Shown one piece after another: positions 45,769 through 54,383 of a stretch of DNA of 64,000 nucleotides. Every line of letters starts with the position of its first letter. The stretch's first letter is position 1. The notes beneath the pieces are model-generated. The model did no database searches. It was not told where the DNA came from and saw nothing but the letters and a program-made list of their open reading frames with translations. The stretch is from Streptomyces sp. P3 (GTDB taxonomy: Bacteria; Actinomycetota; Actinomycetes; Streptomycetales; Streptomycetaceae): assembly GCF_003032475.1 (NCBI RefSeq), contig NZ_CP028369.1, positions 7,440,001-7,504,000 on the forward strand, given 5' to 3'. A program made the translations under genes and the position numbers.

Positions 45769-47259
45769 ATGCAGAACGGGATGCACACCGACCGCGAACG
45801 CTGTGTGCGCGCCGTCCGGTCCAAGGACGCGCGCTTCGACGGCTGGTTCTTCACGGCGGTCCTGACCACCGGAATCTACTGCCGGCCGAGCTGCCCGGCG
45901 GTACCGCCCAAGCCGGAGAACATGGTGTTCCGGCCGAGCGCCGCCGCCTGCCAGCAGGCCGGCTTCCGCGCCTGCAAGCGCTGCCGGCCCGACACCAGCC
46001 CCGGCTCCCCGGAGTGGAACCGGCGGGCCGACCTGGTCGCGCGGGCCATGCGGCTGATCGCGGACGGCGTCGTCGACCGCGAGGGCGTACCCGGACTCGC
46101 CGCCCGGCTGGGATACAGCACCCGCCAGATCGAACGTCAGCTCGTGGGCGAACTCGGCGCGGGACCGCTCGCCTTGGCCCGCGCCCAGCGCGCCCAGACC
46201 GCCCGCCTCCTCATCGAGACCACCGCACTCCCCATGGCGGACGTCGCGTTCGCCGCCGGCTTCGCCTCCGTGCGCACCTTCAACGACACCGTGCGCGAGG
46301 TCTTCGCCCTCGCTCCGAGCGCACTGCGCGCCCGCGTCCCGCGCAAGGACGCCCCCGTCCACCCGGCGACGCCCGGGACGCTCGTCCTGCGCCTCCCCTT
46401 CCGCACCCCCCTCAACCCCGACAACCTGTTCGGGCATCTGGCCGCGACCGGCGTCCCCGGCGTGGAGGAGTGGCGGGACGGCGCGTTCCGGCGCACGCTG
46501 CGGCTGCCGTACGGGCACGGCGTGGTGGCGCTCACCCCGAACCCCGACCACATCGGCTGCCGTCTCACCCTCAGCGACCTGCGCGATCTCACCGTGGCCA
46601 TCAGCCGCTGCCGGCGGATGCTGGACCTGGACGCCGACCCGGTCGCCGTCGACGACCAGCTGCGCACCGACCCGCTGCTCGCGCCCCTGGTGGACAAGGC
46701 GCCCGGCCGACGGGTGCCGCGCACGGTCGACGAGGCGGAGTTCGCCGTCCGCGCCGTGCTGGGCCAGCAGGTGTCCACCGCGGCGGCCCGCACCCACGCC
46801 GCCCGTCTGGTCACCGCCCACGGCGACCCGGTGGACGATCCCGAAGGCGGCCTCACGCACCTCTTCCCCAGCCCCGAGGCCCTGGCCGAGGTCGATCCCG
46901 GGTCGCTCGCCATGCCGCGCACCCGCCGCACCACCTTCACCACCCTGGTGCGCGAACTCGCCGCCGGTACCCTGCGCCTCGGCGCGGAGAGCGACTGGCC
47001 CGAGGCCCGCGCGAGGCTCCTCGCGCTGCCCGGCTTCGGTCCCTGGACCACCGACGTCATCGCGATGCGCGCCCTCGGCGACCCCGACGCCTTCCTGCCC
47101 ACCGACCTCGGAATCCGGCGTGCCGCCGAGGAGTTGGGCCTGCCCGCCACGCCCGCGGCGCTCACCGCACGGGCGGCGGCCTGGCGCCCCTGGCGCGCGT
47201 ACGCCGTCCAGTACCTCTGGGCGACCGACAGCCACCCGATCAACTTCCTTCCGGTATAA
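45769..47259 (+). CDS. Ada regulatory domain fused to AlkA DNA-3-methyladenine glycosylase
   Basis: A 496-residue alkylation-repair fusion. The Ada zinc box uses Cys38 (GIYCRPSCPA), Cys42, Cys69 and Cys72 (CKRC) and accepts methyl groups from phosphotriesters, turning the protein into an activator. An AraC-type HTH follows (about 85-190, GYSTRQIERQL and GFASVRTFNDTVREVF). The AlkA_N domain (about 195-310) and HhH-GPD glycosylase (about 315-490) follow, with LPGFGPWTTD and catalytic Asp446 (FLPTD). It therefore senses and excises methylated bases in one protein. The MGMT gene follows after nine bases, forming an adaptive-response operon. Confidence 0.92.
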   Translation: MQNGMHTDRERCVRAVRSKDARFDGWFFTAVLTTGIYCRPSCPAVPPKPENMVFRPSAAACQQAGFRACKRCRPDTSPGSPEWNRRADLVARAMRLIADGVVDREGVPGLAARLGYSTRQIERQLVGELGAGPLALARAQRAQTARLLIETTALPMADVAFAAGFASVRTFNDTVREVFALAPSALRARVPRKDAPVHPATPGTLVLRLPFRTPLNPDNLFGHLAATGVPGVEEWRDGAFRRTLRLPYGHGVVALTPNPDHIGCRLTLSDLRDLTVAISRCRRMLDLDADPVAVDDQLRTDPLLAPLVDKAPGRRVPRTVDEAEFAVRAVLGQQVSTAAARTHAARLVTAHGDPVDDPEGGLTHLFPSPEALAEVDPGSLAMPRTRRTTFTTLVRELAAGTLRLGAESDWPEARARLLALPGFGPWTTDVIAMRALGDPDAFLPTDLGIRRAAEELGLPATPAALTARAAAWRPWRAYAVQYLWATDSHPINFLPV

Positions 47260-47268
47260 GGACGTTCC

Positions 47269-47766
47269 GTGAAGCAGCACACGATCATCGACAGCCCGTA
47301 CGGCCCGCTCACCCTCGTCGCCGACGACGGCGTCCTGTGCGGCCTCTACATGACCGACCAGCGCCACCGGCCGCCCGAGGAGGACTTCGGTTCCCGGGAC
47401 GACCGGCGCTTCGGCGCCGCCGAGGAGCAGCTGGCGGCCTATTTCGCGCGCGAGTTGACGGAGTTCACCCTCGAACTGCGCCTGCACGGAACCCCGTTCC
47501 AGCGCAGCGTGTGGGCCGGTCTGCGGGCGATCCCGTACGGCGAGACCCGCAGTTACGGCGAACTCGCCGAAGCCCTCGGCAGCCCGGGCGCCTCCCGTGC
47601 GGTGGGCCTCGCCAACGGCCGGAACCCCATCGGCATCATCGTGCCCTGCCACCGCGTGATCGGCGCCGGCGGCGGCCTCACCGGCTACGGCGGCGGCCTG
47701 CACCGCAAACGCCGTCTGCTGGACTTCGAGAACGGAGCCACGGCGGCCGAGCGGACCCTGTTCTAG
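47269..47766 (+). CDS. ogt: Methylated-DNA--protein-cysteine methyltransferase
   Basis: A 165-residue O6-methylguanine-DNA methyltransferase. The suicidal cysteine is Cys127 in the invariant PCHRV. The Asn hinge/Arg finger helix (YGELAEALGSPGASRAVGLANGRNP) and active-site Tyr/Gly context are normal. It directly removes alkyl groups from guanine O6. It starts at the GTG at 47269, nine bases after the Ada-AlkA stop, with AAGGA overlapping that stop, so the two are co-transcribed. Confidence 0.94.
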   Translation: MKQHTIIDSPYGPLTLVADDGVLCGLYMTDQRHRPPEEDFGSRDDRRFGAAEEQLAAYFARELTEFTLELRLHGTPFQRSVWAGLRAIPYGETRSYGELAEALGSPGASRAVGLANGRNPIGIIVPCHRVIGAGGGLTGYGGGLHRKRRLLDFENGATAAERTLF

Positions 47767-47845
47767 GGCGCCCGCCTGTACCGGCCGTGCAGCTCCACCG
47801 GCGATGCCCCTTCACCGGTCGTGGCCCCCGCCCGCTCACGCCCCT

Positions 47846-47877
47846 TGACCGCTGATGGCCCTGACCGCTCATGGCCG
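47846..47877. repeat. 16-bp tandem repeat, two copies, near the end of ogt
   Basis: TGACCGCTGATGGCCC (47846-47861) is followed by TGACCGCTCATGGCCG (47862-47877), with 14 of 16 bases identical. It lies in the convergent gap between ogt and the sirtuin gene. Confidence 0.6.
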
Positions 47878-47979
47878 TGCCGCTTCGGCCGCCGCCCCCC
47901 GGCGGCAGCGGCGGAAGCATCCACCGTCACGGCACCGCCGGTGAGGGCGTTCACGAAGCCGCGCCGCCCGCAGGGCGCG

Positions 47980-48714
47980 CTACGCGCTCTCCTTCTCCAG
48001 GCTGCGCAGGAGCTTGGGCAGGGCGGTGCCGATGGGCTCGCGGATCACCTCGTCGGCGATGTCGTCGTACGGGGTCGGCTCGGCGTTGACGATGACCAGG
48101 CGGGCTCCGTGATCGGCGGCGACGCCGGCGAGTCCCGCGGCGGGCTGGACGCGCAGGCTGGTGCCGACGGCGATGAACACGGTGCACGCCTTGCTGATCG
48201 CCAGCGCCTGGCCGAGGACGACCGGGTCGAGCCGTTCACCGAACATGACGGTGGCCGACTTGAGGATCCCGCCGCACTGCGCGCAGGGCGGGTCCTCCTC
48301 GCCGGCCTCCAGGCGGGCGAGGGCGTCCTCCATCGGCCCGCGGGCGCGGCAGCTCGTGCACACGACGCTGCGGGCGGTGCCGTGCAGTTCCAGGACCTTG
48401 CGGGCGGGCACGCCGGCGAGTTGATGGAGCCCGTCCACGTTCTGGGTGATCACCCGCACGGGGACCCCGGACCTCTCCAGCTCGGCGACGGCCAGATGCG
48501 CGGCGTTCGGCTCGGCCTTCAGCGCCCGGCTCGTGCGCCGCATCTGCCACGAGCGCCGCCGGATCTCCGCAGCACCCATGTAGTACTCGTAGGTGACCAG
48601 ATTCTCCGCCTGCGGATCGCGCCGCCACAGCCCGTTCGGACCGCGGTAGTCGGGGATGCCGGAATCGGTGGAGATGCCGGCACCGCTGAGGATGGCGACA
48701 AGAGGCTTGCTCAT
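47980..48714 (-). CDS. cobB: Sir2-family NAD-dependent protein deacylase
   Basis: A 244-residue sirtuin. NAD-binding GAGISTDSGIPDYRG (11-25), TQNVDGLH (90-97), the catalytic His111 (ELHG) and the four zinc Cys (119, 122, 144, 147) are present. It removes acetyl or other acyl groups from lysines, for example on acyl-CoA synthetases, releasing O-acetyl-ADP-ribose. It lacks the Tyr/Arg pair diagnostic of SirT5-type desuccinylases at the expected place (MGAAEIRRRSWQ here), so simple deacetylation is more likely. It is divergent from the small RHH gene. No acetyltransferase partner is adjacent. Confidence 0.9.
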   Translation of the reverse strand: MSKPLVAILSGAGISTDSGIPDYRGPNGLWRRDPQAENLVTYEYYMGAAEIRRRSWQMRRTSRALKAEPNAAHLAVAELERSGVPVRVITQNVDGLHQLAGVPARKVLELHGTARSVVCTSCRARGPMEDALARLEAGEEDPPCAQCGGILKSATVMFGERLDPVVLGQALAISKACTVFIAVGTSLRVQPAAGLAGVAADHGARLVIVNAEPTPYDDIADEVIREPIGTALPKLLRSLEKESA

Positions 48715-48796
48715 GTGTTCGAGCGTAGGGCGGGTCTTCGGTGGCCGCGAGCGTATTACCCGCCCGGGGCGAAGTGGCCGGTGCTACCTTCCCGGC

Positions 48797-48997
48797 ATGG
48801 CCAAGGTATCCGTCTCGCTCGACGCCGAACTCGTCGTCGAGGTCATGGTGCTCACCGGTGTGGGCAGTCCGCAGGACGCCGTCGAGCTGGTCGTGCGCGA
48901 CTACATCGCACGCGGTCACCGCACGGAGGCCCGTACCGCGGCCCGCGACGAGGCGCTGCGGGACGTGGACGGCAGGCAGCGCGACGTCGAGGGGTGA
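48797..48997 (+). CDS. Ribbon-helix-helix VapB-like antitoxin, no toxin partner
   Basis: A 66-residue basic/acidic RHH protein: a KVSVSLDAELVVEVM strand-helix, then a GSPQDAVELVVRDYIARG helix and a charged tail. This is the type II VapB (DUF2191-like) pattern. A VapC PIN-domain toxin would normally follow within a few bases, but downstream is a convergent Nudix gene whose stop lies 16 bases away. It may be a solitary regulator. TACCTT at 48787-48792 fits a -10 element with a very short leader before the ATG at 48797. Confidence 0.6.
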   Translation: MAKVSVSLDAELVVEVMVLTGVGSPQDAVELVVRDYIARGHRTEARTAARDEALRDVDGRQRDVEG

Positions 48998-49013
48998 GCG
49001 GCCTCGCCGCAGG

Positions 49014-49514
49014 TCAGCGTGCGGGACGGCCGTTCTCCAGCTCGGCCGTCACCGAGCCGTCGGCCAGGGCGTCCAGCGCGGCCAGTGCGCGGCGGCCCAG
49101 CGCGCCCAGCAGATGGCCGGTGATCTCCTCGCGCGGCACCAGCCGCCAGGACAGCAGCTCCGACTCCTGCAGCCGGATCGCCCCGAGGTCGTCCTCGCGG
49201 AGGACGCCGCCGTCGTACACGTACGCCACCAGCGGCGGACGGTCCGGGCCGAGCACCCAGTCCACCGCGAGCAGCCGGCCGAGCTCACGGTCGAGCCCGA
49301 TCTCCTCGAGCGTCTCGCGTCGCGCGGCCTGCCGGGGGCTCTCGCCCCCGTCGGACTCGATCGTGCCGCCCGGAAGGGCCCAGCCGGCCCGGTAGTTCGG
49401 CTCGACGAGCAGGACCCGCCCCTGAGCGTCGCGGAACACGGCGGCCGCGCCGGCCAGGACACGGGGCAGGGAGGCGATGTACGCCGTGCGGTCGGGCGTG
49501 CTGGAGGCGGTCAT
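49014..49514 (-). CDS. Nudix hydrolase
   Basis: A 166-residue Nudix protein. The box reads G-TIESDGG-E-SPRQAAR-RETLEEIG. It has seven rather than five residues between the leading Gly and the first Glu, a small insertion in the loop, but the RExxEExG metal ligands are intact. Such enzymes hydrolyse nucleoside diphosphate derivatives, for example oxidised dNTPs or ADP-ribose; the substrate is unknown. It starts at the ATG at 49514 and converges with the RHH gene. The glycerate kinase gene is divergent. Confidence 0.85.
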   Translation of the reverse strand: MTASSTPDRTAYIASLPRVLAGAAAVFRDAQGRVLLVEPNYRAGWALPGGTIESDGGESPRQAARRETLEEIGLDRELGRLLAVDWVLGPDRPPLVAYVYDGGVLREDDLGAIRLQESELLSWRLVPREEITGHLLGALGRRALAALDALADGSVTAELENGRPAR

Positions 49515-49658
49515 CCGGAAAGGGTACGCGGCGGGACCGGCGCCCGGCCGGGTCCGACGGCCGGGCACCGCATGACGGCACGGGCCCGCTGAGGTTAAGG
49601 TCACAACGGCGCGACTGGCCCTGACGTGCGCGGGGCCCGGAGAGCAAGGGATGGCAAG

Positions 49659-50810
49659 GTGGCGGACGCTGCACGGCAGGGCACCCGACGGGTGCTCGTG
49701 GCCGCGGACAAGTTCAAGGGCTCGCTGACGGCAGTGGAGGTCGCCGAGCGGGTGACGGCCGGGCTGCGCCGGGCCGTGCCGGACGTCGAGGTGGCGGCCC
49801 TGCCCGTCGCGGACGGCGGCGACGGGACGGTGGCCGCTGCGGTGGCGGCCGGGTTCGCACGCCGGGAGGTGCGGGTCGCCGGTCCGCTCGGCCAGGAGGT
49901 GACGGCCGCGTTCGCGGTGCGCGGCGACACCGCGGTGGTGGAGATGGCGGAGGCGAGCGGACTGCAACGGCTCCCGGCCGGCGTCCTCACCCCCCTCACG
50001 GCGTCCACGTACGGCTCGGGCGAGCTGCTGCGGGCCGCGCTCGACGCGGGTGTGCGGACGATCGTGTTCGGCGTCGGCGGCAGCGCGACCACGGACGGCG
50101 GCGCGGGCATGCTCTCGGCGCTCGGCGCGCGGTTCCTCGACGAGGACGGCGAGCCGGTGGCTCCGGGCGGCGGCGGCCTCGCGCGGCTGGCCCGCGCCGA
50201 CCTGTCCGCGCTGGACCCCCGCCTCGCCGCGGTGAAACTGGTGCTGGCGAGCGACGTCGACAACCCGCTGACCGGGCCCAAGGGCGCGTCGGCGGTGTAC
50301 GGGCCGCAGAAGGGCGCCTCGCCGGCCGACGTCGACACGCTGGACGCGGCGCTCGCGCACTACGCGCGCGTGATCGAGGCGTCGGTCGGGCCGCGGGCCG
50401 CCGAGTACGCCGACGCGCCGGGCGCGGGGGCGGCGGGCGGCATCGGCTACGGGGCGCTGCTGGTGGGCGCCCGCTTCCGCGCCGGCATCGAGGTCATGCT
50501 CGACGTGCTGGGCTTCGCGCCGGCGCTCGAACGGGCCGAGCTGGTGATCACCGGGGAGGGCTCGCTGGACGAGCAGACCCTGCACGGCAAGGCGCCCGCG
50601 GGTGTCGCCGCCGCCGCCCGGGCCGCCGGCAAGGAGGTCGTCGCCGTCTGCGGCCGCCTCGCGCTGCCGCCGGTGGAGCTGGGCCGGGCGGGCATCCGCC
50701 GGGCGTATCCGCTGACCGACGTCGAGCCGGACGTCGCCACGTGCATCGCGGATGCCGGACCGATCCTGGAACGCGTCGCGGAGCGGATCGGCCGCGACTT
50801 CCTGAGCTGA
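49659..50810 (+). CDS. glxK: Glycerate kinase, type 1
   Basis: A 383-residue GK-I family enzyme phosphorylating D-glycerate at C2 (or C3). Typical blocks are VLVAADKFKGSLTA near the N-terminus, VADGGDGTVAA, GGSATTDGGAGML, the DVDNPLTGPKGASAVYGPQKG motif and TGEGSLDEQTLHGKAP. It feeds glycerate from glyoxylate or serine/allantoin metabolism into glycolysis. The ethylmalonyl-CoA operon nearby also produces glyoxylate, though no gene linking the two is here. I chose the GTG at 49659 because the family N-terminus then starts correctly and AGCAAGGGATGG lies upstream. Confidence 0.9.
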   Translation: MADAARQGTRRVLVAADKFKGSLTAVEVAERVTAGLRRAVPDVEVAALPVADGGDGTVAAAVAAGFARREVRVAGPLGQEVTAAFAVRGDTAVVEMAEASGLQRLPAGVLTPLTASTYGSGELLRAALDAGVRTIVFGVGGSATTDGGAGMLSALGARFLDEDGEPVAPGGGGLARLARADLSALDPRLAAVKLVLASDVDNPLTGPKGASAVYGPQKGASPADVDTLDAALAHYARVIEASVGPRAAEYADAPGAGAAGGIGYGALLVGARFRAGIEVMLDVLGFAPALERAELVITGEGSLDEQTLHGKAPAGVAAAARAAGKEVVAVCGRLALPPVELGRAGIRRAYPLTDVEPDVATCIADAGPILERVAERIGRDFLS

Positions 50811-50827
50811 CCGGCGACGGCGACTCT

Positions 50828-50903
50828 CCGGTCCCACCCGAACGACTTCCCGGTCCGCCGGAACGACCTACCCGGTCCGCCGGAACGACTTCCCGGTCCG
50901 GCC
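50828..50903. repeat. 22-bp tandem repeat after glycerate kinase
   Basis: CCGGTC-starting units begin at 50828, 50850, 50872 and 50893, 22, 22 and 21 bases apart, with the core CCGGTCCGCCGGAACGACTTC. It lies between the glycerate kinase stop and the strong hairpin that ends pssA. Confidence 0.8.
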
Positions 50904-50929
50904 GGTGACGGCGCGCGCACTGGCAGAAA

Positions 50930-50969
50930 GGCGAAGGGGCCCGAACCGTGAGGTTCGGGCCCCTTCGCC
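50930..50969 (-). terminator. Strong intrinsic terminator of pssA
   Basis: Perfect 18-base arms (50930-50947 and 50952-50969) around a GTGA loop. On the minus strand the hairpin is followed by TTTCT, so it acts chiefly for pssA, whose stop is at 50990. Glycerate kinase transcripts on the other strand may also end here. Confidence 0.88.
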
Positions 50970-50989
50970 GTCGTAGGACCGCGGGTGCG

Positions 50990-51844
50990 CTACGGCAGCT
51001 GCCCCGCGCGGGCCTCGCGCCGGTTGCCGCGGAAGTTGTTCACCCGGCGGGCCGTGGCGAACAGCGGGATGACCGCGCCCATGACCAGCTGCAAAGCGCA
51101 GCCCGTCTGGAGCAGGAGCTGACCGCTCGGGGCGTCGAACGCCCAGGCCGCCAGCAGGCCCATCGACAGCACGATCCAGATGAGCACCGCACCGGCGAGG
51201 CGGCCACGCGGCTTCGGGTACTCGACCCGGCTCACCATCAGCCAGGCGGTGCCCAGAATGGCCATCAGGGTCGCCTCGAACGGCAGGCCGAGCAGGACGA
51301 TCGAGACGACCGTGAGCGCGCCGAACGGAGACGGCATGCCCTGGAAGGTGCCGTCCTTGACGGTGACGCACGAGAATCTCGCCAGCCTGAGCACCACCGC
51401 CAGCAGGACCACGATCGCGCCGACCGCCGCCACCCGCTGGTGGGCGTCGTCGGCGACCATGCCGTAGACCAGGACGAAGTACGCCGGCGCCAGACCGAAG
51501 CTGATCAGGTCCGACAGGTTGTCCAGCTCCGCGCCCATCGGGGAGGAGCGCAGCTTGCGCGCGACCAGGCCGTCGAAGAGGTCGAAGATCGCCGCGCAGA
51601 GCATCAGGATGACCGCCGTGGCCGCGCTGTGGCGGGCCATGCCGGATTCCTGGCTGCCGGTGAGGTGCGGGATCAGGATGCCGGTGGTGGTGAAGTACAC
51701 CGCCATGAAGCCGCATGTGGCGTTGCCGAGGGTGAGCGTGTCCGCTATCGACAGACGCAGAGAGAGCGGCATCTCCTCTTCGTCGTCCACCTCGTCGGCC
51801 TCGGGCACCCAGCCCGCCTGGGTCTCCGGGTCAATCACGGTCAA
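50990..51844 (-). CDS. pssA: CDP-diacylglycerol--serine O-phosphatidyltransferase
   Basis: A 284-residue CDP-alcohol phosphatidyltransferase with about eight membrane helices. The family motif is complete: D88-xx-D91-G92-xx-A95-R96, then Gly104, Asp108 and Asp112. It makes phosphatidylserine, which the coupled psd product decarboxylates to phosphatidylethanolamine. The start overlaps the psd stop: a TTG at 51844 or a GTG at 51838 are both possible, with AGGGGTGA upstream. It is followed by a strong terminator. Confidence 0.92.
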   Translation of the reverse strand: MTVIDPETQAGWVPEADEVDDEEEMPLSLRLSIADTLTLGNATCGFMAVYFTTTGILIPHLTGSQESGMARHSAATAVILMLCAAIFDLFDGLVARKLRSSPMGAELDNLSDLISFGLAPAYFVLVYGMVADDAHQRVAAVGAIVVLLAVVLRLARFSCVTVKDGTFQGMPSPFGALTVVSIVLLGLPFEATLMAILGTAWLMVSRVEYPKPRGRLAGAVLIWIVLSMGLLAAWAFDAPSGQLLLQTGCALQLVMGAVIPLFATARRVNNFRGNRREARAGQLP

Positions 51845-52487
51845 TGCGAGTCACCCCTGCCACGGTCTTCTGCCCCACCTCGACCGCGACGTCCACGCCC
51901 TCGGGCAGGTAGATGTCGACGCGCGAGCCGAAGCGGATCAGGCCGATCCGCTCGCCCTGCTCGACCTTCGTGCCCTCGGGGATGTAGGGGACGATGCGGC
52001 GGGCCACGGCTCCGGCGATCTGGATCATCTCGATGTCACCGAGCTCGGTGTCGAAGTGCCAGACGACGCGCTCGTTGTTCTCGCTCTCCTTGTTGAACGC
52101 CGGCACGAATCCGCCGGGGATGTGCTCGACCGACGTCACGGTGCCGGCCAGCGGCGCGCGGTTGACGTGGACGTTGAGCGGGCTCATGAAGATCGCGACC
52201 CGGGTGCGCCCGTCCTTCCACGGCATGATGCTCTGCACCACACCGTCGGCGGGGGAGATGACCCGGCCCTCCGCGATCTCTCGCTCGGGGTCGCGGAAGA
52301 ACCACAGCATGCCCGCCGCGAGAGCGGTGGCGGGCACGGCGACGGCCTTGGCCGCTCCCGAACGGCGGGCGCGCAGGAGGCTGACGGCTGCGGTGGCGAC
52401 GGTCGGCAGAAGCCACGGCGATGCTCCGCGCGCGAGGCGTGCGCCTACCAGGCTGTCGCGGTGTGCAGAGGTTTGGCTGTGGGGCAT
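51831..52487 (-). CDS. psd: Phosphatidylserine decarboxylase proenzyme
   Basis: A 218-residue pyruvoyl-dependent decarboxylase of the short (archaeal/actinobacterial) class. Self-cleavage is expected at Gly187-Ser188 in RFGSRVD, producing the pyruvoyl group. Asp81 (SPADG) and His107 (NVHVNR) complete the proteolytic triad. An N-terminal hydrophobic segment (about 44-64) anchors it to the membrane. It starts at the ATG at 52487 with GAAGG upstream. Its last codons overlap the pssA start, so the two are translationally coupled; synthesis runs from PS to PE. Confidence 0.92.
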   Translation of the reverse strand: MPHSQTSAHRDSLVGARLARGASPWLLPTVATAAVSLLRARRSGAAKAVAVPATALAAGMLWFFRDPEREIAEGRVISPADGVVQSIMPWKDGRTRVAIFMSPLNVHVNRAPLAGTVTSVEHIPGGFVPAFNKESENNERVVWHFDTELGDIEMIQIAGAVARRIVPYIPEGTKVEQGERIGLIRFGSRVDIYLPEGVDVAVEVGQKTVAGVTRIDRD

Positions 52488-52657
52488 GGATGACCTTCGT
52501 AGCGGATGATGCCGCGCTTCGACGGGGGGACGGCGGCTTTCCGCGATCGTAGCGGTTCGGGGCCACAACTGGGTAAGTCAGGAAGCCGAGTCGACGGGAC
52601 AGGGAAGTTGACGGGGTGTGACCTTCTTCTCGAAGAAAACACCCCCAACGCGGACAA

Positions 52658-53863
52658 TCAGCCCTGGAACCGATACTCCTCGAGCAACCGGCGCCCGATG
52701 ATCATTTTCTGGATTTCGGCAGTGCCTTCACCGATCAGCAACATCGGGGCCTCGCGGTAGAGGCGCTCGATCTCGTACTCCTTGGAGAAACCGTAGCCCC
52801 CGTGGATACGGAAGGAGTCTTCCACGACTTCCTTGCAGTACTCGGATGCGAGGTACTTCGCCATCCCTGCCTCGAGGTCGTTTCGTTCTCCGGAGTCCTT
52901 TTTGCGTGCGGCGTTCACCATCATCGCATGCGCGGCCTCGACCTTGGTAGCCATCTCGGCCAGCTTGAACTGGATGGCCTGGTGCTGGGCGATCTGCTTG
53001 CCGAAGGTGTGGCGCTGCTGGGCGTACCGGACGCCCAGCTCGAAGGCACGCTGAGCGACGCCGCAGCCACGTGCCGCGACATTCACGCGGCCCACCTCGA
53101 CGCCGTCCATCATTTGGTAAAAACCACGGCCGGTGACCCCGCCGAGCACGCGATCGGGGGAAAGCCGCAGGCCGTCCATGATGAGCTCGGTGGTGTCGAC
53201 CCCCTTGTAACCCATCTTGTCGATCTTGCCCGGGATGGTCAGGCCGGGGCGGACCTCGCCGAAGCCGGGCTCCTTCTCGATCAGGAAGGTGGTCATCGAC
53301 TTGTGGGGCGCCGTGCCCTCGGGGTGTCCTTCGTCACTTCGCACGAGAACGGCCACCAAGGACGACGTACCGCCGTTCGTCAGCCACATCTTCTGGCCGT
53401 TGAGGACGTACTCCTCGCCGTCCTTCACGGCCTTCGACGTGATCGCCGACACGTCCGAGCCGAGACCCGGCTCCGACATCGAGAACGCGCCCCGGATGTC
53501 GCCGGCCGCCATGCGCGGCAGGTAGTGGTCCTTCTGCTCCTGCGTGCCGTGCTGCTTGAGCATGTACGCCACGATGAAGTGGGTGTTGATGATGCCGGAG
53601 ACCGACATCCAGCCGCGGGCGATCTCCTCCACGCACAGGGCGTAGGTGAGGAGTGACTCGCCCAGACCGCCGTACTCCTCGGGGATCATCAGACCGAACA
53701 GGCCCAACTCCTTGAGGCCGTCGACGATCTGCTGCGGGTACTCGTCGCGGTGCTCCAGCTCGGTGGCCACCGGGATGATCTCCTTGTCCACGAAGTCGCG
53801 GACGGTGGAGAGGATCTCCTGCTGGATGTCGGTCAGACCGGCGGTCTGGGCGAGTCGTGCCAT
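52658..53863 (-). CDS. mcd: Acyl-CoA dehydrogenase, probable (2S)-methylsuccinyl-CoA dehydrogenase
   Basis: A 401-residue flavoprotein of the acyl-CoA dehydrogenase family. It has the N-terminal helical domain (QQEILSTVRDFVDKEIIP), the beta domain with SMSEPGLGSDVSA and MWLTNGG, and the C-terminal RIHGGYGFSKEYEIERLYREA and IGEGTAEIQ blocks. Its place as the last gene of the ccr-meaA operon argues for oxidation of methylsuccinyl-CoA to mesaconyl-CoA. Sequence alone would allow a broader branched-acyl-CoA substrate. It starts three bases after the upstream stop, so the cluster is tightly coupled. Confidence 0.85.
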   Translation of the reverse strand: MARLAQTAGLTDIQQEILSTVRDFVDKEIIPVATELEHRDEYPQQIVDGLKELGLFGLMIPEEYGGLGESLLTYALCVEEIARGWMSVSGIINTHFIVAYMLKQHGTQEQKDHYLPRMAAGDIRGAFSMSEPGLGSDVSAITSKAVKDGEEYVLNGQKMWLTNGGTSSLVAVLVRSDEGHPEGTAPHKSMTTFLIEKEPGFGEVRPGLTIPGKIDKMGYKGVDTTELIMDGLRLSPDRVLGGVTGRGFYQMMDGVEVGRVNVAARGCGVAQRAFELGVRYAQQRHTFGKQIAQHQAIQFKLAEMATKVEAAHAMMVNAARKKDSGERNDLEAGMAKYLASEYCKEVVEDSFRIHGGYGFSKEYEIERLYREAPMLLIGEGTAEIQKMIIGRRLLEEYRFQG

Positions 53864-53865
53864 GG

Positions 53866-54378
53866 CTACTTCTCCTGCTCCCTGAGCTCGGGGCGGCCGG
53901 GCTGCTCGCCGCCGCGCTCCTTGATGTACGTCTCGGTCGGCACCATCACCTTGCGGCGGAACACGCAGACCAGCGTGCCGTCCTGCTTGTAGCCCTTGGT
54001 CTCGACGTAGACGATGCCGCGGTCGTTCTTCGATTTCGACGGCCACTTGTCCAGCACGGTCGTCTGGCCGTACAGCGTGTCGCCGTGGAAGGTCGGGGCC
54101 ACGTGCCGCAGCGACTCGATCTCCAGGTTGGCGATCGCCTTGCCGGAGATGTCGGGCACGGACATGCCGAGCAGCAGCGAGTAGATGTAGTTGCCCACGA
54201 CGACGTTCTTGCCGAAGTCGGTCGTCTTCTCGGCGTAGTTCGTGTCCATGTGGAGCGGATGGTGGTTCATCGTGAGGAGACAGAACAGGTGGTCGTCGTA
54301 CTCGGTGACCGTCTTTCCCGGCCAGTGCTTGTACGTCGCCCCGACCTCGAACTCCTCGTAGGTGCGTCCGAACTGCAT
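53866..54378 (-). CDS. mch: MaoC-family dehydratase, probable mesaconyl-CoA hydratase
   Basis: A 170-residue single hot-dog MaoC-like protein. NHHPLHMDTNYAEKT is the R-hydratase motif with Asp/His catalytic residues in the D-x(4)-H-like layout, followed by GNYIYSLLLGMS. In the ethylmalonyl-CoA pathway this enzyme adds water to mesaconyl-CoA, giving beta-methylmalyl-CoA. It lies between the lyase gene (five bases upstream) and the dehydrogenase gene (two bases downstream). The single MaoC domain is short compared with the two-domain mesaconyl-CoA hydratases of proteobacteria. Confidence 0.83.
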   Translation of the reverse strand: MQFGRTYEEFEVGATYKHWPGKTVTEYDDHLFCLLTMNHHPLHMDTNYAEKTTDFGKNVVVGNYIYSLLLGMSVPDISGKAIANLEIESLRHVAPTFHGDTLYGQTTVLDKWPSKSKNDRGIVYVETKGYKQDGTLVCVFRRKVMVPTETYIKERGGEQPGRPELREQEK

Positions 54379-54383
54379 CGCGC

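Noticed and set aside
45769..47766. RecA-NDp-type promoter before ada-alkA
   Set aside because: TGTCGG occurs near 45720, but the rest of the element and a TAGGGT-like -10 at the right distance are absent.
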